In this document: piece after piece, positions 19,208-27,469 of the stretch
How positions within the stretch are numbered: the stretch's first letter is position 1
How the letters are laid out: every line of letters starts with the position of its first letter
The notes under the pieces: model-generated
The model's input: only the letters and a program-made list of their open reading frames with translations
The model's database searches: none
Told to the model about the DNA's origin: nothing
Assembly (NCBI RefSeq): GCF_000214355.1
Contig: NC_015577.1
Span: forward strand, 3,153,389 to 3,217,388
DNA: 64,000 bases
Direction of reading: 5' to 3'
Source: Leadbettera azotonutricia ZAS-9
Lineage (GTDB): Bacteria > Spirochaetota > Spirochaetia > Treponematales > Breznakiellaceae
Made by a program: the position numbers and the translations under genes

Positions 19208-20254
19208 TCATTTATAAACTTCCCCTGTCTTCGCCGCCGCTCTCCGCAGCCTGTCATTGATCGCCGCGCCCAGCCCTTCCATGGGCGTTTCCTCGGCGTG
19301 TATCACGTCAAGCCCAAGGCTGTCCAGTTCATGAAGCATGTCGAACAAATTGGCCGCAGCCTCGATCAGATTCCCGGTCTTTGAAAGCACACGCGTTTTT
19401 TCGGTCGCACTTTTACTGCTAATTCCCGAATCGGGTGTTTTGAAATACAGTCTTCCCTCATTCTGTCCTGCGGGCAATTCATCAAGCCCTCCAAGAGGAT
19501 GAAGCACCAGCGGAGTACGCGGGGCGTAATGGCTTTTGAGCTGTCCGGGAGACAATACATTCGCGGAAAGATTCGCCCCTGACGGCGCCGCCTCTGCTGC
19601 GGGATTCGCCCCCGTCTCCACATGCCCTATAACGGCCTCGATGCTCTCGCGCGAACACCCGCCGGGGCGAAGTATGCGGGCAGGAAGAGCCGTAATATCC
19701 AGCACTGTGGATTCCACCCCCACAGAAGTCTTCCCCCCGTCAATAATGAAGTCAACCTCGCCGCCAAGCTGATCCCGCACATGTTCAGCCCTGGTGGGCG
19801 AAAGGCAGCCAAAGGGGTTGGCGCTGGGTGCCGCTACTGCGCCTGTGGAAAGGCGTATGAGCTTTTGCGCAACAGGATGATTGGGAAAGCGTATTGCCGC
19901 GGTGGGGAGGCCGCTGGTGGCCAGGCCGGGCACTTCGAGGCGTTTAGGAAGTATCAGGGTGAGGGGGCCAGGCCAGAGTTTTTCGCAGAGCAGGTCCAGC
20001 TTGTTTCTTATGGAAGGGTCAAGCAGTTCAAGATCCGCTATGCGATCCAGATCGTTGATACCGGCGATGTGAATGATGAGAGGATCGAAGCGGGGGCGCT
20101 TTTTGGCCTCGAAGATACGGGCAAGAGCGTTGGTATTGAAGGCATCGCCGCCAAGGCCGTAAACAGTCTCTGTGGGGAAGGCAACAAGGCGGCCCTCTTT
20201 AAGGGCGGATGCGGCCAGGGATATATCGGCATCAGAGGAGGAAAGGAGCCTCAC
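19208..20254 (-). CDS. tsaC: Threonylcarbamoyl-AMP synthase, Sua5 type
   Basis: A 348-residue enzyme that makes threonylcarbamoyl-adenylate from threonine, bicarbonate and ATP for the universal t6A37 tRNA modification. The YrdC domain (about residues 8-200) shows FPTETVYGLGGDAF, KKRPRFDPLIIHI and SANPFGCLSPT; a C-terminal Sua5 domain (about 230-345) contains LSPGQLKSHYAPRTPL, so this is the long form. It begins with GTG, 6 nt after the corA stop, with no clear ribosome-binding site, which suggests coupling to corA translation. Confidence 0.92.
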   Translation of the reverse strand: MRLLSSSDADISLAASALKEGRLVAFPTETVYGLGGDAFNTNALARIFEAKKRPRFDPLIIHIAGINDLDRIADLELLDPSIRNKLDLLCEKLWPGPLTLILPKRLEVPGLATSGLPTAAIRFPNHPVAQKLIRLSTGAVAAPSANPFGCLSPTRAEHVRDQLGGEVDFIIDGGKTSVGVESTVLDITALPARILRPGGCSRESIEAVIGHVETGANPAAEAAPSGANLSANVLSPGQLKSHYAPRTPLVLHPLGGLDELPAGQNEGRLYFKTPDSGISSKSATEKTRVLSKTGNLIEAAANLFDMLHELDSLGLDVIHAEETPMEGLGAAINDRLRRAAAKTGEVYK

Positions 20255-20260
20255 GTTGAA

Positions 20261-21247
20261 TTACATCCAGTGCCGGCGCTTAAAGACGATGAGCATTCCG
20301 GCGACAATGAGTATCATTACACCCCAGACTATTGGGTAGGCGTAACGCATTTCAATTTCGGGCATGAATCTGAAGTTCATGCCGTAGACGCCGACGATGA
20401 ATGTGAGGGGTATGAAAATCGTGGAGATAATCGTGAGCACCTTCATAACAGAATTCATGCGGTGGGACATCATGGAAAGCCGTACCTCCATGACACCCGC
20501 AATGAGTTCCCGGTAGGACTCCACAGTTTCCGCAGCCTGTATCACCGCGTCATGAACGTCCTTGAAGAAAGGTTCAAGCTCGGGCTCGATGAATTTTGAT
20601 TCCAGGTGGAGTATCATGGAGAGGCTATCCCTGAGGGGCCAGACTATGCGCCTTACGTGAAGGAGGCTCTGCTTAACGCCCTGGAGATCCCGAATAAAGT
20701 TGTCGTCCCGCTCGTCAACAGCCCTGTCTTCAAAATCCTCTATGCTGCTCCCCAGCTTGTCAAGGACCAGAAAGTAATCGTCCACTATGGCGTCCATGAT
20801 CGCATAGGCAAGATAATCGGTGCCCATTTTGCGTATGCGGCCGGCGTTGTTGAGTATTCGCTTGCGTATGCCGTTAAAGGAATCGCCGGGGATCTCCTGA
20901 AAGGTGATCACCGTGCTCTCCATAAGCACGAGGCTCATCTGCTCGAATATGTTGGTTCCTTCCTCGCTTGTCCTATTCCGGTTTACCGCCTTAAAGGTGA
21001 TAAAAATATAATCGTCGAATTCTTCGGCCTTGGGGCGCTGCTCGGTGTCCATAATGTCTTCTACCGTCAATGGGTGTATTTTGTAATTTTCGGCAAGCTT
21101 GACGATGTCCAGCTTGTTCCCGATGCCCTCCACATTGATCCAGGTGATGCCCGAGGGGTTGCGGTAGCTTAATAGTTCCTCTGCGGTGCCGGCAGTCTTC
21201 ATCCAGGCGCCCACAGGGTCATAGCCAATAATGGAAAGATCCATCAC
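20261..21247 (-). CDS. corA: Magnesium/cobalt transporter CorA
   Basis: A 328-residue inner-membrane divalent-cation channel. A large cytoplasmic N-terminal domain is followed by two C-terminal transmembrane helices (about residues 270-290 and 302-320) with the diagnostic pore motif YGMNF at the end of the first helix. The helices close with the basic KRRHWM tail. Two start codons are adjacent (GTG 21247, ATG 21244), neither with a ribosome-binding site; a TAGTAT hexamer lies 5 nt before the GTG. Confidence 0.94.
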   Translation of the reverse strand: MMDLSIIGYDPVGAWMKTAGTAEELLSYRNPSGITWINVEGIGNKLDIVKLAENYKIHPLTVEDIMDTEQRPKAEEFDDYIFITFKAVNRNRTSEEGTNIFEQMSLVLMESTVITFQEIPGDSFNGIRKRILNNAGRIRKMGTDYLAYAIMDAIVDDYFLVLDKLGSSIEDFEDRAVDERDDNFIRDLQGVKQSLLHVRRIVWPLRDSLSMILHLESKFIEPELEPFFKDVHDAVIQAAETVESYRELIAGVMEVRLSMMSHRMNSVMKVLTIISTIFIPLTFIVGVYGMNFRFMPEIEMRYAYPIVWGVMILIVAGMLIVFKRRHWM

Positions 21248-21333
21248 TAACGATACTATGAGGGGCCGGGCAGGGGCAAGGGGTTTTCAAAAACCGGCAT
21301 ATCCAAAAAGCCCCTTCACGGGTATGATAAGCC

Positions 21334-21963
21334 ATGATCAAGCAAATCATCTTTGATTTGGACAACACCCTCTATTCGCCCCGGCACGGCCTTGAGATCC
21401 GTGTCATGAAGCGGGTAAATGAATTCGTTGCCGCATACCTTGGGCTTTCTGCTGAAGAAGCCATAGAGGAGCGGAGGAAGCATATCGCTCATTACGGCAC
21501 TACCCTGGAATGGCTCAGGGCCGAAAAGGGCTTCACCGATATAGAAACCTATTTCAAAGCTGTCCATCCCGAAAACGAGGCTGACGACCTGCTTCCCGAT
21601 CCTGAACTCCGAAGCTTCCTTCAAGGCCTCCCCTGCCCTTATGCGATCCTGACCAATGCGCCTATTGAGCACGCCGAAAGGCTTCTCAGGCTTCTTGGGG
21701 CGGCGGATCTTTTTACCGAGATTTTTGACATAAGGCGGCTGAATTACAGGGGCAAGCCCCGCCCCGATGCATATCGTTTTGTTTTGGAAAGCCTGGGGCA
21801 AAAAGCGGGCGAAACCTTATTTATTGATGATGTGCCCAAATATGTGGAGGGCTTTCTTGACATTGGGGGCAGGGGCGTCCTGATTGACGAGCTTGATGAA
21901 TTCCCCGGCTATCCCCATGAAAAAATCCGTGCCTTAAGAGAGCTTAACTCCCTTTTGAACTGA
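21334..21963 (+). CDS. HAD-IA hydrolase, pyrimidine 5'-nucleotidase-like
   Basis: A 209-residue HAD hydrolase. Motif I is IFDLDNTLYSP at the N-terminus, motif II AILTNAPIEHAERLL (about residues 107-121), the lysine lies in GKPRPDAYRF, and motif IV is FIDDVPKYVEG. The FDLDNTLY start with a small C1 cap matches the SDT1/YjjG pyrimidine nucleotidase group, but substrate assignment is tentative. No ribosome-binding site is present; TATGAT ends 5 nt before the ATG, again pointing to a very short or absent leader. Its last 30 bp overlap the convergent MerR gene. Confidence 0.85.
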   Translation: MIKQIIFDLDNTLYSPRHGLEIRVMKRVNEFVAAYLGLSAEEAIEERRKHIAHYGTTLEWLRAEKGFTDIETYFKAVHPENEADDLLPDPELRSFLQGLPCPYAILTNAPIEHAERLLRLLGAADLFTEIFDIRRLNYRGKPRPDAYRFVLESLGQKAGETLFIDDVPKYVEGFLDIGGRGVLIDELDEFPGYPHEKIRALRELNSLLN

Positions 21964-22359
21964 TTTGGCATTGAGCCCCTCGGCGTACTTTTTGTACTGC
22001 TTCGAAAACTTTTCGATTTTGCAGGTGACCTTTTCCAGGTGCTGGTGCATTTCCCGGATTTGCTCTTCCACGTTTTTTTTGTGCTCCTGCAGCATTTCCA
22101 CCCGCTGCTTCAGGGTCTTGTCGCCCTTGACGCTCAGTTCCACAAAATTCTTTATCTGCTTGATGGACATGCCCGTGTTTTTGAGGCAGCAGATGAGACC
22201 TATCCACTCCAGGTCTTCGTCAGAGTACCGGCGCACACCATTCCTGCTTCTGGATATGCTGGGAAGAAGCCCTTCGTTCTCATAGTACCTGAGCACATGG
22301 GGAGGAAGGAAAGTTTTTTCCGAAACTTGCTTAATAGTGTAGGCGACTGCTTTTTCCAT
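21934..22359 (-). CDS. MerR-family transcriptional regulator
   Basis: A 141-residue regulator. The N-terminal winged helix-turn-helix (about residues 6-75) contains YTIKQVSEKTFLPPHVLRYYENEGLLP and the RRYSDEDLEWIGLI segment; a long coiled-coil dimerisation helix follows (about 80-125). No effector-binding cysteine cluster or large ligand domain is present, so the inducer cannot be predicted. It starts immediately after the larC stop, with GGGGGAGG in the larC end as its ribosome-binding site, so it is the last gene of a DUF3842-larC-merR unit. Confidence 0.9.
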   Translation of the reverse strand: MEKAVAYTIKQVSEKTFLPPHVLRYYENEGLLPSISRSRNGVRRYSDEDLEWIGLICCLKNTGMSIKQIKNFVELSVKGDKTLKQRVEMLQEHKKNVEEQIREMHQHLEKVTCKIEKFSKQYKKYAEGLNAKSVQKGVKLS

Positions 22360-23586
22360 TCAGTTATCCTCCCCCGAACGAATCAAACGTTCAGCGTTAT
22401 CAAGGGAGATATTTTTTTCCCTTGCAATCCTTGCCCTGTCCTCAAATTCAATTTTTGAACTCCGCTTCTCTTCGCCAAGATAAACAATTTTCTCCCTGGC
22501 TTTGCCGAATTCCCCTTCCAGGATTTTTTCCTCGCGTCCCAGGGAAAGACGGTTTATCCTTGTCTCCCTGAAGCCAATGGTGGTGGAATATCGGAACAAG
22601 GCATCCCGCAAAGGATCAGGGTCTTCAAGGCCGCAGAGGACAGATACCAGGGTTCCGGGCCTTGATTTTTTCATGACACAGGAAGCAAAGGTAACATCCA
22701 AAGCGCCTGCCTCGAAAAGCTTTTCCATGAGGAAGCCCAGGGCTTCTCCTGTCATATCGTCGATGTTGGTTTCCATGAGGAGCAGTTCTTCTGCTTTCCA
22801 AGGCTTTGGCTTTTCCGCACTGGCCGCGACAGCTTCCCTCCAGGAAGCCCGCAGCATATTGGGCTTGTCCATCTTCCTGCCCCCGATGCCTATGCCCGTT
22901 TTTATCACCTTGTAAGAAACAGGGCCGGTAATAAATTCATCGACACAGGACGCAAGAATCGCAGCCCCTGTTGGGGTTGTCATCTCCTTGTCAAAACCGC
23001 CGGCACTGACAGGAAGCCCTTTTAGCAGTATTACTACTGCGGGAGCCGGGACAGGGAGTATGCCATGGGCGCATTTCACCGTCCCTCCCCCAAGTTCAAT
23101 TATGCTTGAAGTAATGCGATCGGGTTTAAGGATATCGAGGCAAATGGCAACACCCACAATATCAATGATGGAATCCAAAGCGCCTACTTCATGGAAGCCA
23201 ATATCATTGACAGGGATCCCATGCACCTGGGATTCCGCTTCGGCAATGCGGGTAAAAATATCCAGGGCTTTATTCTTTGCGCCTTCCCGGACAGCGGATC
23301 TTTCTATGAGGGAGCGTATCTCTTTCCAGGAATTATGGGCGTGGCCGTGATCGTGCCCATGATGATGATCGTGCTCATGATCATGAGCATCCTGGAGTAT
23401 TACCATTGCATGGGTGCCTGAAATACCGTTGCGTTCATCACGGGTAAAATCAAGCTTCCAGCCGCCTATGTTGAGCTTGTTAAGCTCATCCCTGAGCTCA
23501 TCAGGATCAACGCCAAGATCCACCAAGGCCCCCAGGCTCATGTCCCCTGAGATGCCGGCAAAACAGTCAAAGTGCAGAGTTTTCAA
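22360..23586 (-). CDS. larC: Nickel-pincer cofactor biosynthesis protein LarC
   Basis: A 408-residue protein of the LarC family (formerly DUF111), which inserts nickel into the pyridinium-thiocarboxylate pincer cofactor of lactate racemase and related enzymes using CTP. The N-terminus HFDCFAGISGDMSLGALVDLG and the histidine-rich segment HDHEHDHHHGHDHGHAH (about residues 70-86) are typical and probably bind metal. The family often uses a split or frameshifted gene, but here it is one continuous frame. The partner genes larB and larE and a client such as larA are not in the window. The start overlaps the stop of DUF3842 by 4 nt. Confidence 0.92.
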   Translation of the reverse strand: MKTLHFDCFAGISGDMSLGALVDLGVDPDELRDELNKLNIGGWKLDFTRDERNGISGTHAMVILQDAHDHEHDHHHGHDHGHAHNSWKEIRSLIERSAVREGAKNKALDIFTRIAEAESQVHGIPVNDIGFHEVGALDSIIDIVGVAICLDILKPDRITSSIIELGGGTVKCAHGILPVPAPAVVILLKGLPVSAGGFDKEMTTPTGAAILASCVDEFITGPVSYKVIKTGIGIGGRKMDKPNMLRASWREAVAASAEKPKPWKAEELLLMETNIDDMTGEALGFLMEKLFEAGALDVTFASCVMKKSRPGTLVSVLCGLEDPDPLRDALFRYSTTIGFRETRINRLSLGREEKILEGEFGKAREKIVYLGEEKRSSKIEFEDRARIAREKNISLDNAERLIRSGEDN

Positions 23587-24008
23587 ACTGACCCCTTTTC
23601 AAGCCTTTCTTTAAGAATGTCCATGGCCTTGTCTATCATTCTTGCCAGGGACAGGGCTTCAAGTCCGGCAATGAAGAAATGCTCCTGCTGCAGGGGGAGG
23701 AGTATGCGCTCCCCTGGGGAAGAAAGCACTGCCTCCGCCATAACCCGGGTAATCTCCCCCATCATGCTGTCGGCAATGACTATGCCGATAGGCCCAAGAA
23801 TAAACGAAGCGGTTTTCGCGGCAACCCTGACGGCGTTTTCCCCGGCCGCGCCCCGGTGGGCGCCTGCTTTAACCATGCGCTCCGCAGCCACGGCGTTTGT
23901 GCCTATGGCAATGACTTCGGCATTGCCGCAAATTTCCTTGACCCTGCCTACAAGCTGGACGCCTATGCCGCCGCCCATGCCGTCAATTATAACTATTGCT
24001 GTTTTCAT
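23583..24008 (-). CDS. DUF3842-family protein
   Basis: A 141-residue soluble alpha/beta protein of the DUF3842 family; the function is unknown. It opens with a glycine-rich loop (IVIIDGMGGGIG) similar to nucleotide-binding loops, followed by GTNAVAAERMVKAGAHRGAAGENAV. It is joined to larC by a 4-nt overlap, so a link with nickel-pincer cofactor metabolism or its client is a reasonable guess from position only. Confidence 0.8.
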   Translation of the reverse strand: MKTAIVIIDGMGGGIGVQLVGRVKEICGNAEVIAIGTNAVAAERMVKAGAHRGAAGENAVRVAAKTASFILGPIGIVIADSMMGEITRVMAEAVLSSPGERILLPLQQEHFFIAGLEALSLARMIDKAMDILKERLEKGSV

Positions 24009-24013
24009 AAAAA

Positions 24014-24742
24014 TCAGTTCCGCCTTGCAGGTGGGCCTATGGTAAACACGACTTCCCTATAGGCAAGGTTATGATTATCATCCCCAGGAAAATAGACAAC
24101 CACATAATAGGCGCCTTGTTCAATAGGCGCCCGCTCAACCCGCCTAAGCCCGCTGAGGGCCGCGGAAACACCAGACCGGGCGTCGGCGTCAGGCTGGGCC
24201 AAAGCCCTGATTGCGGCACGGGCCGCATTTGCATTGGGGTAATAGGAAAAAGAAAGGGGCACATCCGGTTCCGCAGAAGCAACAACCCGCTTGGGATCGC
24301 CGTTATACGCGGCTCTCTGGATCCCCTCGGCAATGATCTCCACCGTTGCCTTTTTGATGTGGTACTCTGCCTCCACATCCTCGCCCTGGGCATAACCGTT
24401 CCAGGAAGGCCGCCGTATCTTTGCGTAGTAGACCCCGGTATTCACAGGAACCTCGTCATATCTATCCTCATCAAACCAGCGGGCTGTGGGAGAAGGATAA
24501 TAAATAACTTCAAGGGGCACGTCAACCTCGGCCCTGGCTTCGAGAGGCTGGGGCTGGCCGCTATAAACAACTTCCTGATAGAGGGGGGAAACAATTCCGG
24601 GAGAAGGAATAAGAGGCTTGGCGGAATTTCCATCGTCAGCGTCCAGGGTTTTACAGGCTGCCAAATCCATGAGCAAAACCCCGCTGAGCACAGCTGGAAC
24701 GAGGGATTTGAACAGGCTTCTGCAAAACTTCAAAAGGACCAT
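24014..24742 (-). CDS. Lipoprotein with two related extracytoplasmic blocks
   Basis: A protein of about 242 residues with a lipoprotein signal peptide ending LLMDLAAC, a lipobox acceptable for spirochetes. The mature part holds two alignable blocks of about 90 residues: one starts EVVYSGQPQPLEARAEVDVPLEVIYYP, the other RAAYNGDPKRVVASAEPDVPLSFSYYP, each ending in a strand with YY(A/V)xxxxP. This layout resembles MBG-like beta domains of surface proteins; function is unknown. The start is uncertain: ATG at 24742 gives the best signal peptide; an in-frame GTG at 24778 would add 12 residues. Confidence 0.7.
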   Translation of the reverse strand: MVLLKFCRSLFKSLVPAVLSGVLLMDLAACKTLDADDGNSAKPLIPSPGIVSPLYQEVVYSGQPQPLEARAEVDVPLEVIYYPSPTARWFDEDRYDEVPVNTGVYYAKIRRPSWNGYAQGEDVEAEYHIKKATVEIIAEGIQRAAYNGDPKRVVASAEPDVPLSFSYYPNANAARAAIRALAQPDADARSGVSAALSGLRRVERAPIEQGAYYVVVYFPGDDNHNLAYREVVFTIGPPARRN

Positions 24743-24784
24743 ACTTGAATTAAAGCACATTCCGGGGAGAAATTCCACTTTTGT

Positions 24785-25462
24785 TTACAGCAGCTTAAGG
24801 GCTTCTCCCGGATAGTCCAGCGCCAAATCTGCCGCTGCCTTGAGCGAAGGCCAATCCGGGGTAGCATCGTCGAAGATCGCCACGAAACCCCCGATGCCCG
24901 CAGAATGGCAGCCGAGAAGGGAGTCGGGCAAATCCTCAAAGACTACGCATTTTCCCGGAAGGGTTCCCAGGCGGGACGCGGCCGCAAGCCAGATGTCAGG
25001 GCAGCTCTTGTTCCTCACCTGTCCATTGGGCGATCTCATCTCGTCAGTATAAACGATAGAAGAAAAGCAGTGCCTTAACTGATGGCGGCTCAAAACACCT
25101 TCGCAGAGATGCGGAAAGGACGATGTTGCCATGCCAAGTTTTATGCCCCTGGCCGCGAGGGCTTTTACGAGATCGCCGGCGCCTTTTTTAAGGGGAACTT
25201 TTGCAAGATAAGCCTCTTCCACCATTTTTATCCATTGGCTTCTGATTTCTTCGGCAGACAGGCTGAGGCCGTAACGCCGGGTCATATATAAGACTGATTC
25301 GGAAAAGGGCATGGTCTTTATGCTATCGTCACAATCACTGTCAGGGGTTTTGCCCAGTGATATAAGCCAATCGCTGGCAACATGATCCCAGAGATGCATG
25401 GAATCAATGAGGGTGCCGTCGAGATCAAAAATTGCGGCTTGAAATTTATCGAAAAAACCCAT
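24785..25462 (-). CDS. HAD-IA hydrolase in the thiamine unit
   Basis: A 225-residue beta-phosphoglucomutase-like HAD phosphatase. Motif I IFDLDGTLIDSMHLWDHV is at residues about 12-29, motif II MATSSFPHLCEG at about 115, and motif IV VFEDLPDSLLGC near 172. It lies 9 nt after thiE and is likely co-transcribed with it. A thiamine-related phosphatase role, for example on thiamine monophosphate or an intermediate, is possible by position but not shown by the sequence. AAGGA precedes the ATG. Confidence 0.85.
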   Translation of the reverse strand: MGFFDKFQAAIFDLDGTLIDSMHLWDHVASDWLISLGKTPDSDCDDSIKTMPFSESVLYMTRRYGLSLSAEEIRSQWIKMVEEAYLAKVPLKKGAGDLVKALAARGIKLGMATSSFPHLCEGVLSRHQLRHCFSSIVYTDEMRSPNGQVRNKSCPDIWLAAASRLGTLPGKCVVFEDLPDSLLGCHSAGIGGFVAIFDDATPDWPSLKAAADLALDYPGEALKLL

Positions 25463-25471
25463 AGAGCATCC

Positions 25472-26098
25472 TTAACCCAGGCAACGCCTGAGAATCATTG
25501 CGGCTTCCCTGATATCGGGCTGGGAAAGTATGGCCGAGATAACCGCGATTCCCGCAGCTCCCGACGCAATGACCTCCGCTGCATTTTTGGGGCCAATGCC
25601 GCCTATGCCGATGACAGGTATTTTTACTGATGCCGCTGCGGCCTTGAGCCCGTCGAGACCGATGATTGCGCTGACATCAGCCTTGCTCCCTGTGGGGAAT
25701 ACCGCGCCTGCGCCTATGTAATCCGCCCCATCCCTCTCGGCTCTTACAGCCTCTGCCGGGGTATGTGCCGAAACGCCGATAATAAAATCCTCGCCCCCAA
25801 CGCGGCGTGCTTCAATGCAGGGCAGATCGGACTGTCCCAGGTGCACGCCCTCCGCTCCTATTGCCAGAGCTATGTCCAGGCGATCATTGATAATGAGGGG
25901 TATATGATGAGCCCGCGTTACCCTGAGCGCCTGAAGAGCGAGATCATAAAATTCCCGGGAAGGAATATCCTTCTCCCGGATCTGCACCATGGTAACCCCG
26001 CCTGCGATTGCATCCTCTACAGTCTCTACAAGAGGCCGCCCCAGGGAAAGCCCCCTGTCAGTGCAGAGATAGAGCTTAAGGTCTTCGATATTAAGCAA
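25472..26098 (-). CDS. thiE: Thiamine-phosphate synthase
   Basis: A 208-residue TIM-barrel enzyme that joins hydroxymethylpyrimidine diphosphate and thiazole phosphate to thiamine monophosphate. Motifs are VQIREKDIPSREF, NDRLDIALAIGAEGVHLGQSDL and GIGGIGPKNAAEVIASGAAGIAVISAI. The start overlaps the end of cytX by 8 nt. Because no thiC, thiG or thiD is nearby, at least the pyrimidine moiety is probably salvaged through the transporter next door. Confidence 0.93.
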   Translation of the reverse strand: MLNIEDLKLYLCTDRGLSLGRPLVETVEDAIAGGVTMVQIREKDIPSREFYDLALQALRVTRAHHIPLIINDRLDIALAIGAEGVHLGQSDLPCIEARRVGGEDFIIGVSAHTPAEAVRAERDGADYIGAGAVFPTGSKADVSAIIGLDGLKAAAASVKIPVIGIGGIGPKNAAEVIASGAAGIAVISAILSQPDIREAAMILRRCLG

Positions 26099-27257
26099 GC
26101 TTTGCCCCTTTTGAATTCAACCACAGCGAAAGGGGAATGTAAAGGACAGCAACCAGGGCTATACATAAAAGAGTAGGTATCCAGATTTCAAAATTCGAAA
26201 AAAGCCGGTAAGAAACCATTCCTATAACGATAACAATCAGACCCGGCACATGAAGGACCTTCCCAAAGCGTTCTTTCTTCATAATAAAATCCAAAAAGAT
26301 AACAGAATAAACCGGGACAAACACCATGCCTATGGCACCCAAAAATGTTTCAAGGAAAGTTCCGTATTGCTCAACCGGGAAGAAAACCGAAACAACAATG
26401 GTAAAGAAACCAATTACCAGGAGGGGGAGCTTTTCATTCTTTGGCTTTACCAGCTGCCGGGAAGATACCGCCGCTGAATAGAGATCCAAAAATGCTGTCG
26501 TAAGGGTGGATAGCACCACAACAGCGCATGCGACAAAGCGGAAAGAACTCCCTGCAATAAAAGCGAAAATATCCCCGCCCGTAGTCACCCCGATAAACAA
26601 GCCAAAGCCATACATGAGGACAGAGCCCACAAAATACCCGATAAAGGGCATCAGTGCCGCACTGGTCCCGGATTCGGCCTTGCAGGCATAATCCCCTGCC
26701 AGGGGCAGCCAGGAAACAGGCATGGCGATGGAAAGCTCTATGCCGAGAGTTACGCTCATTGTTCCCGAGAGGGCTGCGCCTCCATTCCCCGCAGATTCGG
26801 CAAAAAGAACCACGCAAAGGCAGGCTAACAGTATTACTGCGATTTCGTTCAGTTTTCCTGCGGGACTACCCAGTATCAATGCCCAAATTAGTACTAATAC
26901 TGATAAAACAAGCGCAATTATCCAAAACGGAAAATCAGTAAAAACACCGGCAATGGCGCTCCCTGCCTGTACCACCATGACTATAGTCCACCCTGTAAGC
27001 TGTATCACATTGCAGAGTGCCACCAATATGCCCCCCGCCTTCCCCAGGGAAAACCCGACACTGTCCATGGCGTTCTCTTTCCGGGTATATGAAACCCAGG
27101 AGCCGAAAGCCAAAAGCCCTGTACCGATAATATGGCCCGCGATAATGACGACAATCCCCCGGGCAAGACCCAACGGCGCCAGAAGTCCCCCGGTGTAGAT
27201 CTCCGAAATGGAGATGGCAGCGCCGAGCCACAGGAGAAGCATGGTATGTTTCTTCAT
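26091..27257 (-). CDS. cytX: Putative hydroxymethylpyrimidine transporter CytX
   Basis: A 388-residue NCS1-family permease with about 10-12 predicted transmembrane helices, beginning LLWLGAAISISEIYTGGLLAPLG. The CytX subgroup is usually controlled by TPP riboswitches and proposed to import hydroxymethylpyrimidine; here the gene is directly behind a TPP riboswitch and ahead of thiE, which supports the assignment. The ribosome-binding site GGAGG is part of the regulatory terminator stem. Confidence 0.88.
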   Translation of the reverse strand: MKKHTMLLLWLGAAISISEIYTGGLLAPLGLARGIVVIIAGHIIGTGLLAFGSWVSYTRKENAMDSVGFSLGKAGGILVALCNVIQLTGWTIVMVVQAGSAIAGVFTDFPFWIIALVLSVLVLIWALILGSPAGKLNEIAVILLACLCVVLFAESAGNGGAALSGTMSVTLGIELSIAMPVSWLPLAGDYACKAESGTSAALMPFIGYFVGSVLMYGFGLFIGVTTGGDIFAFIAGSSFRFVACAVVVLSTLTTAFLDLYSAAVSSRQLVKPKNEKLPLLVIGFFTIVVSVFFPVEQYGTFLETFLGAIGMVFVPVYSVIFLDFIMKKERFGKVLHVPGLIVIVIGMVSYRLFSNFEIWIPTLLCIALVAVLYIPLSLWLNSKGAKLA

Positions 27258-27290
27258 AAAAAAGCCTCCGCATGGGTATGACGCGAAGGC
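27258..27290 (-). terminator. Riboswitch-controlled terminator that also contains the cytX ribosome-binding site
   Basis: On the minus strand GCCTTCGC (27283-27290) and GCGGAGGC (27264-27271) form an 8-bp stem, followed at once by six T residues and then the cytX ATG. The GGAGG in the second arm is the only ribosome-binding site for cytX. One hairpin can therefore end transcription and block translation. Confidence 0.85.
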
Positions 27291-27307
27291 GAAAATGCCA
27301 AGACATT

Positions 27308-27392
27308 CTCCCTACGCCGGCATTACCCGGATCAGGTTTAAGGGTTAGAAGGGCCAATTCCCTTCTTCTCAGCCGATTGCTCAGCACCCCTG
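27308..27392 (-). ncRNA. TPP riboswitch (thi box)
   Basis: The minus strand carries the THI-box signature in order: GGGGTGCT near 27392, GCTGAGA, the variable P3 arm, ACCCTTAAACCTGATC, and the pyrophosphate-binding end GGGTAATGCCGGCGTAGGGA ending near 27309. It precedes cytX-thiE-HAD and should lower their expression when thiamine diphosphate is abundant. Confidence 0.95.
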
Positions 27393-27407
27393 TTAAATTG
27401 TTGATAC

Positions 27408-27436
27408 ATTCTCTACTGCAACACAAATAATGTCAA
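27408..27436 (-). promoter_or_regulatory. Promoter of the thiamine unit
   Basis: TTGACA (27431-27436 on the minus strand), 17 bp, then GAGAAT (27408-27413), four of six matches to the -10 consensus. Transcription would start near 27401, just ahead of the riboswitch aptamer. Confidence 0.5.
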
Positions 27437-27469
27437 GGACTGAAGTCCCCGGCTCTTTAACGGACGAGG

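Noticed and set aside
18841-19257. A 138-codon minus-strand frame (and plus-strand frames at 18919-19197 and 18929-19384) across the 21-bp array
   Set aside because: The repeat length is a multiple of three without stop codons, so several frames are open by construction. None has a ribosome-binding site, the minus frame overlaps the end of tsaC by 50 bp, and composition does not favour one strand. Kept as a repeat and a finding only.
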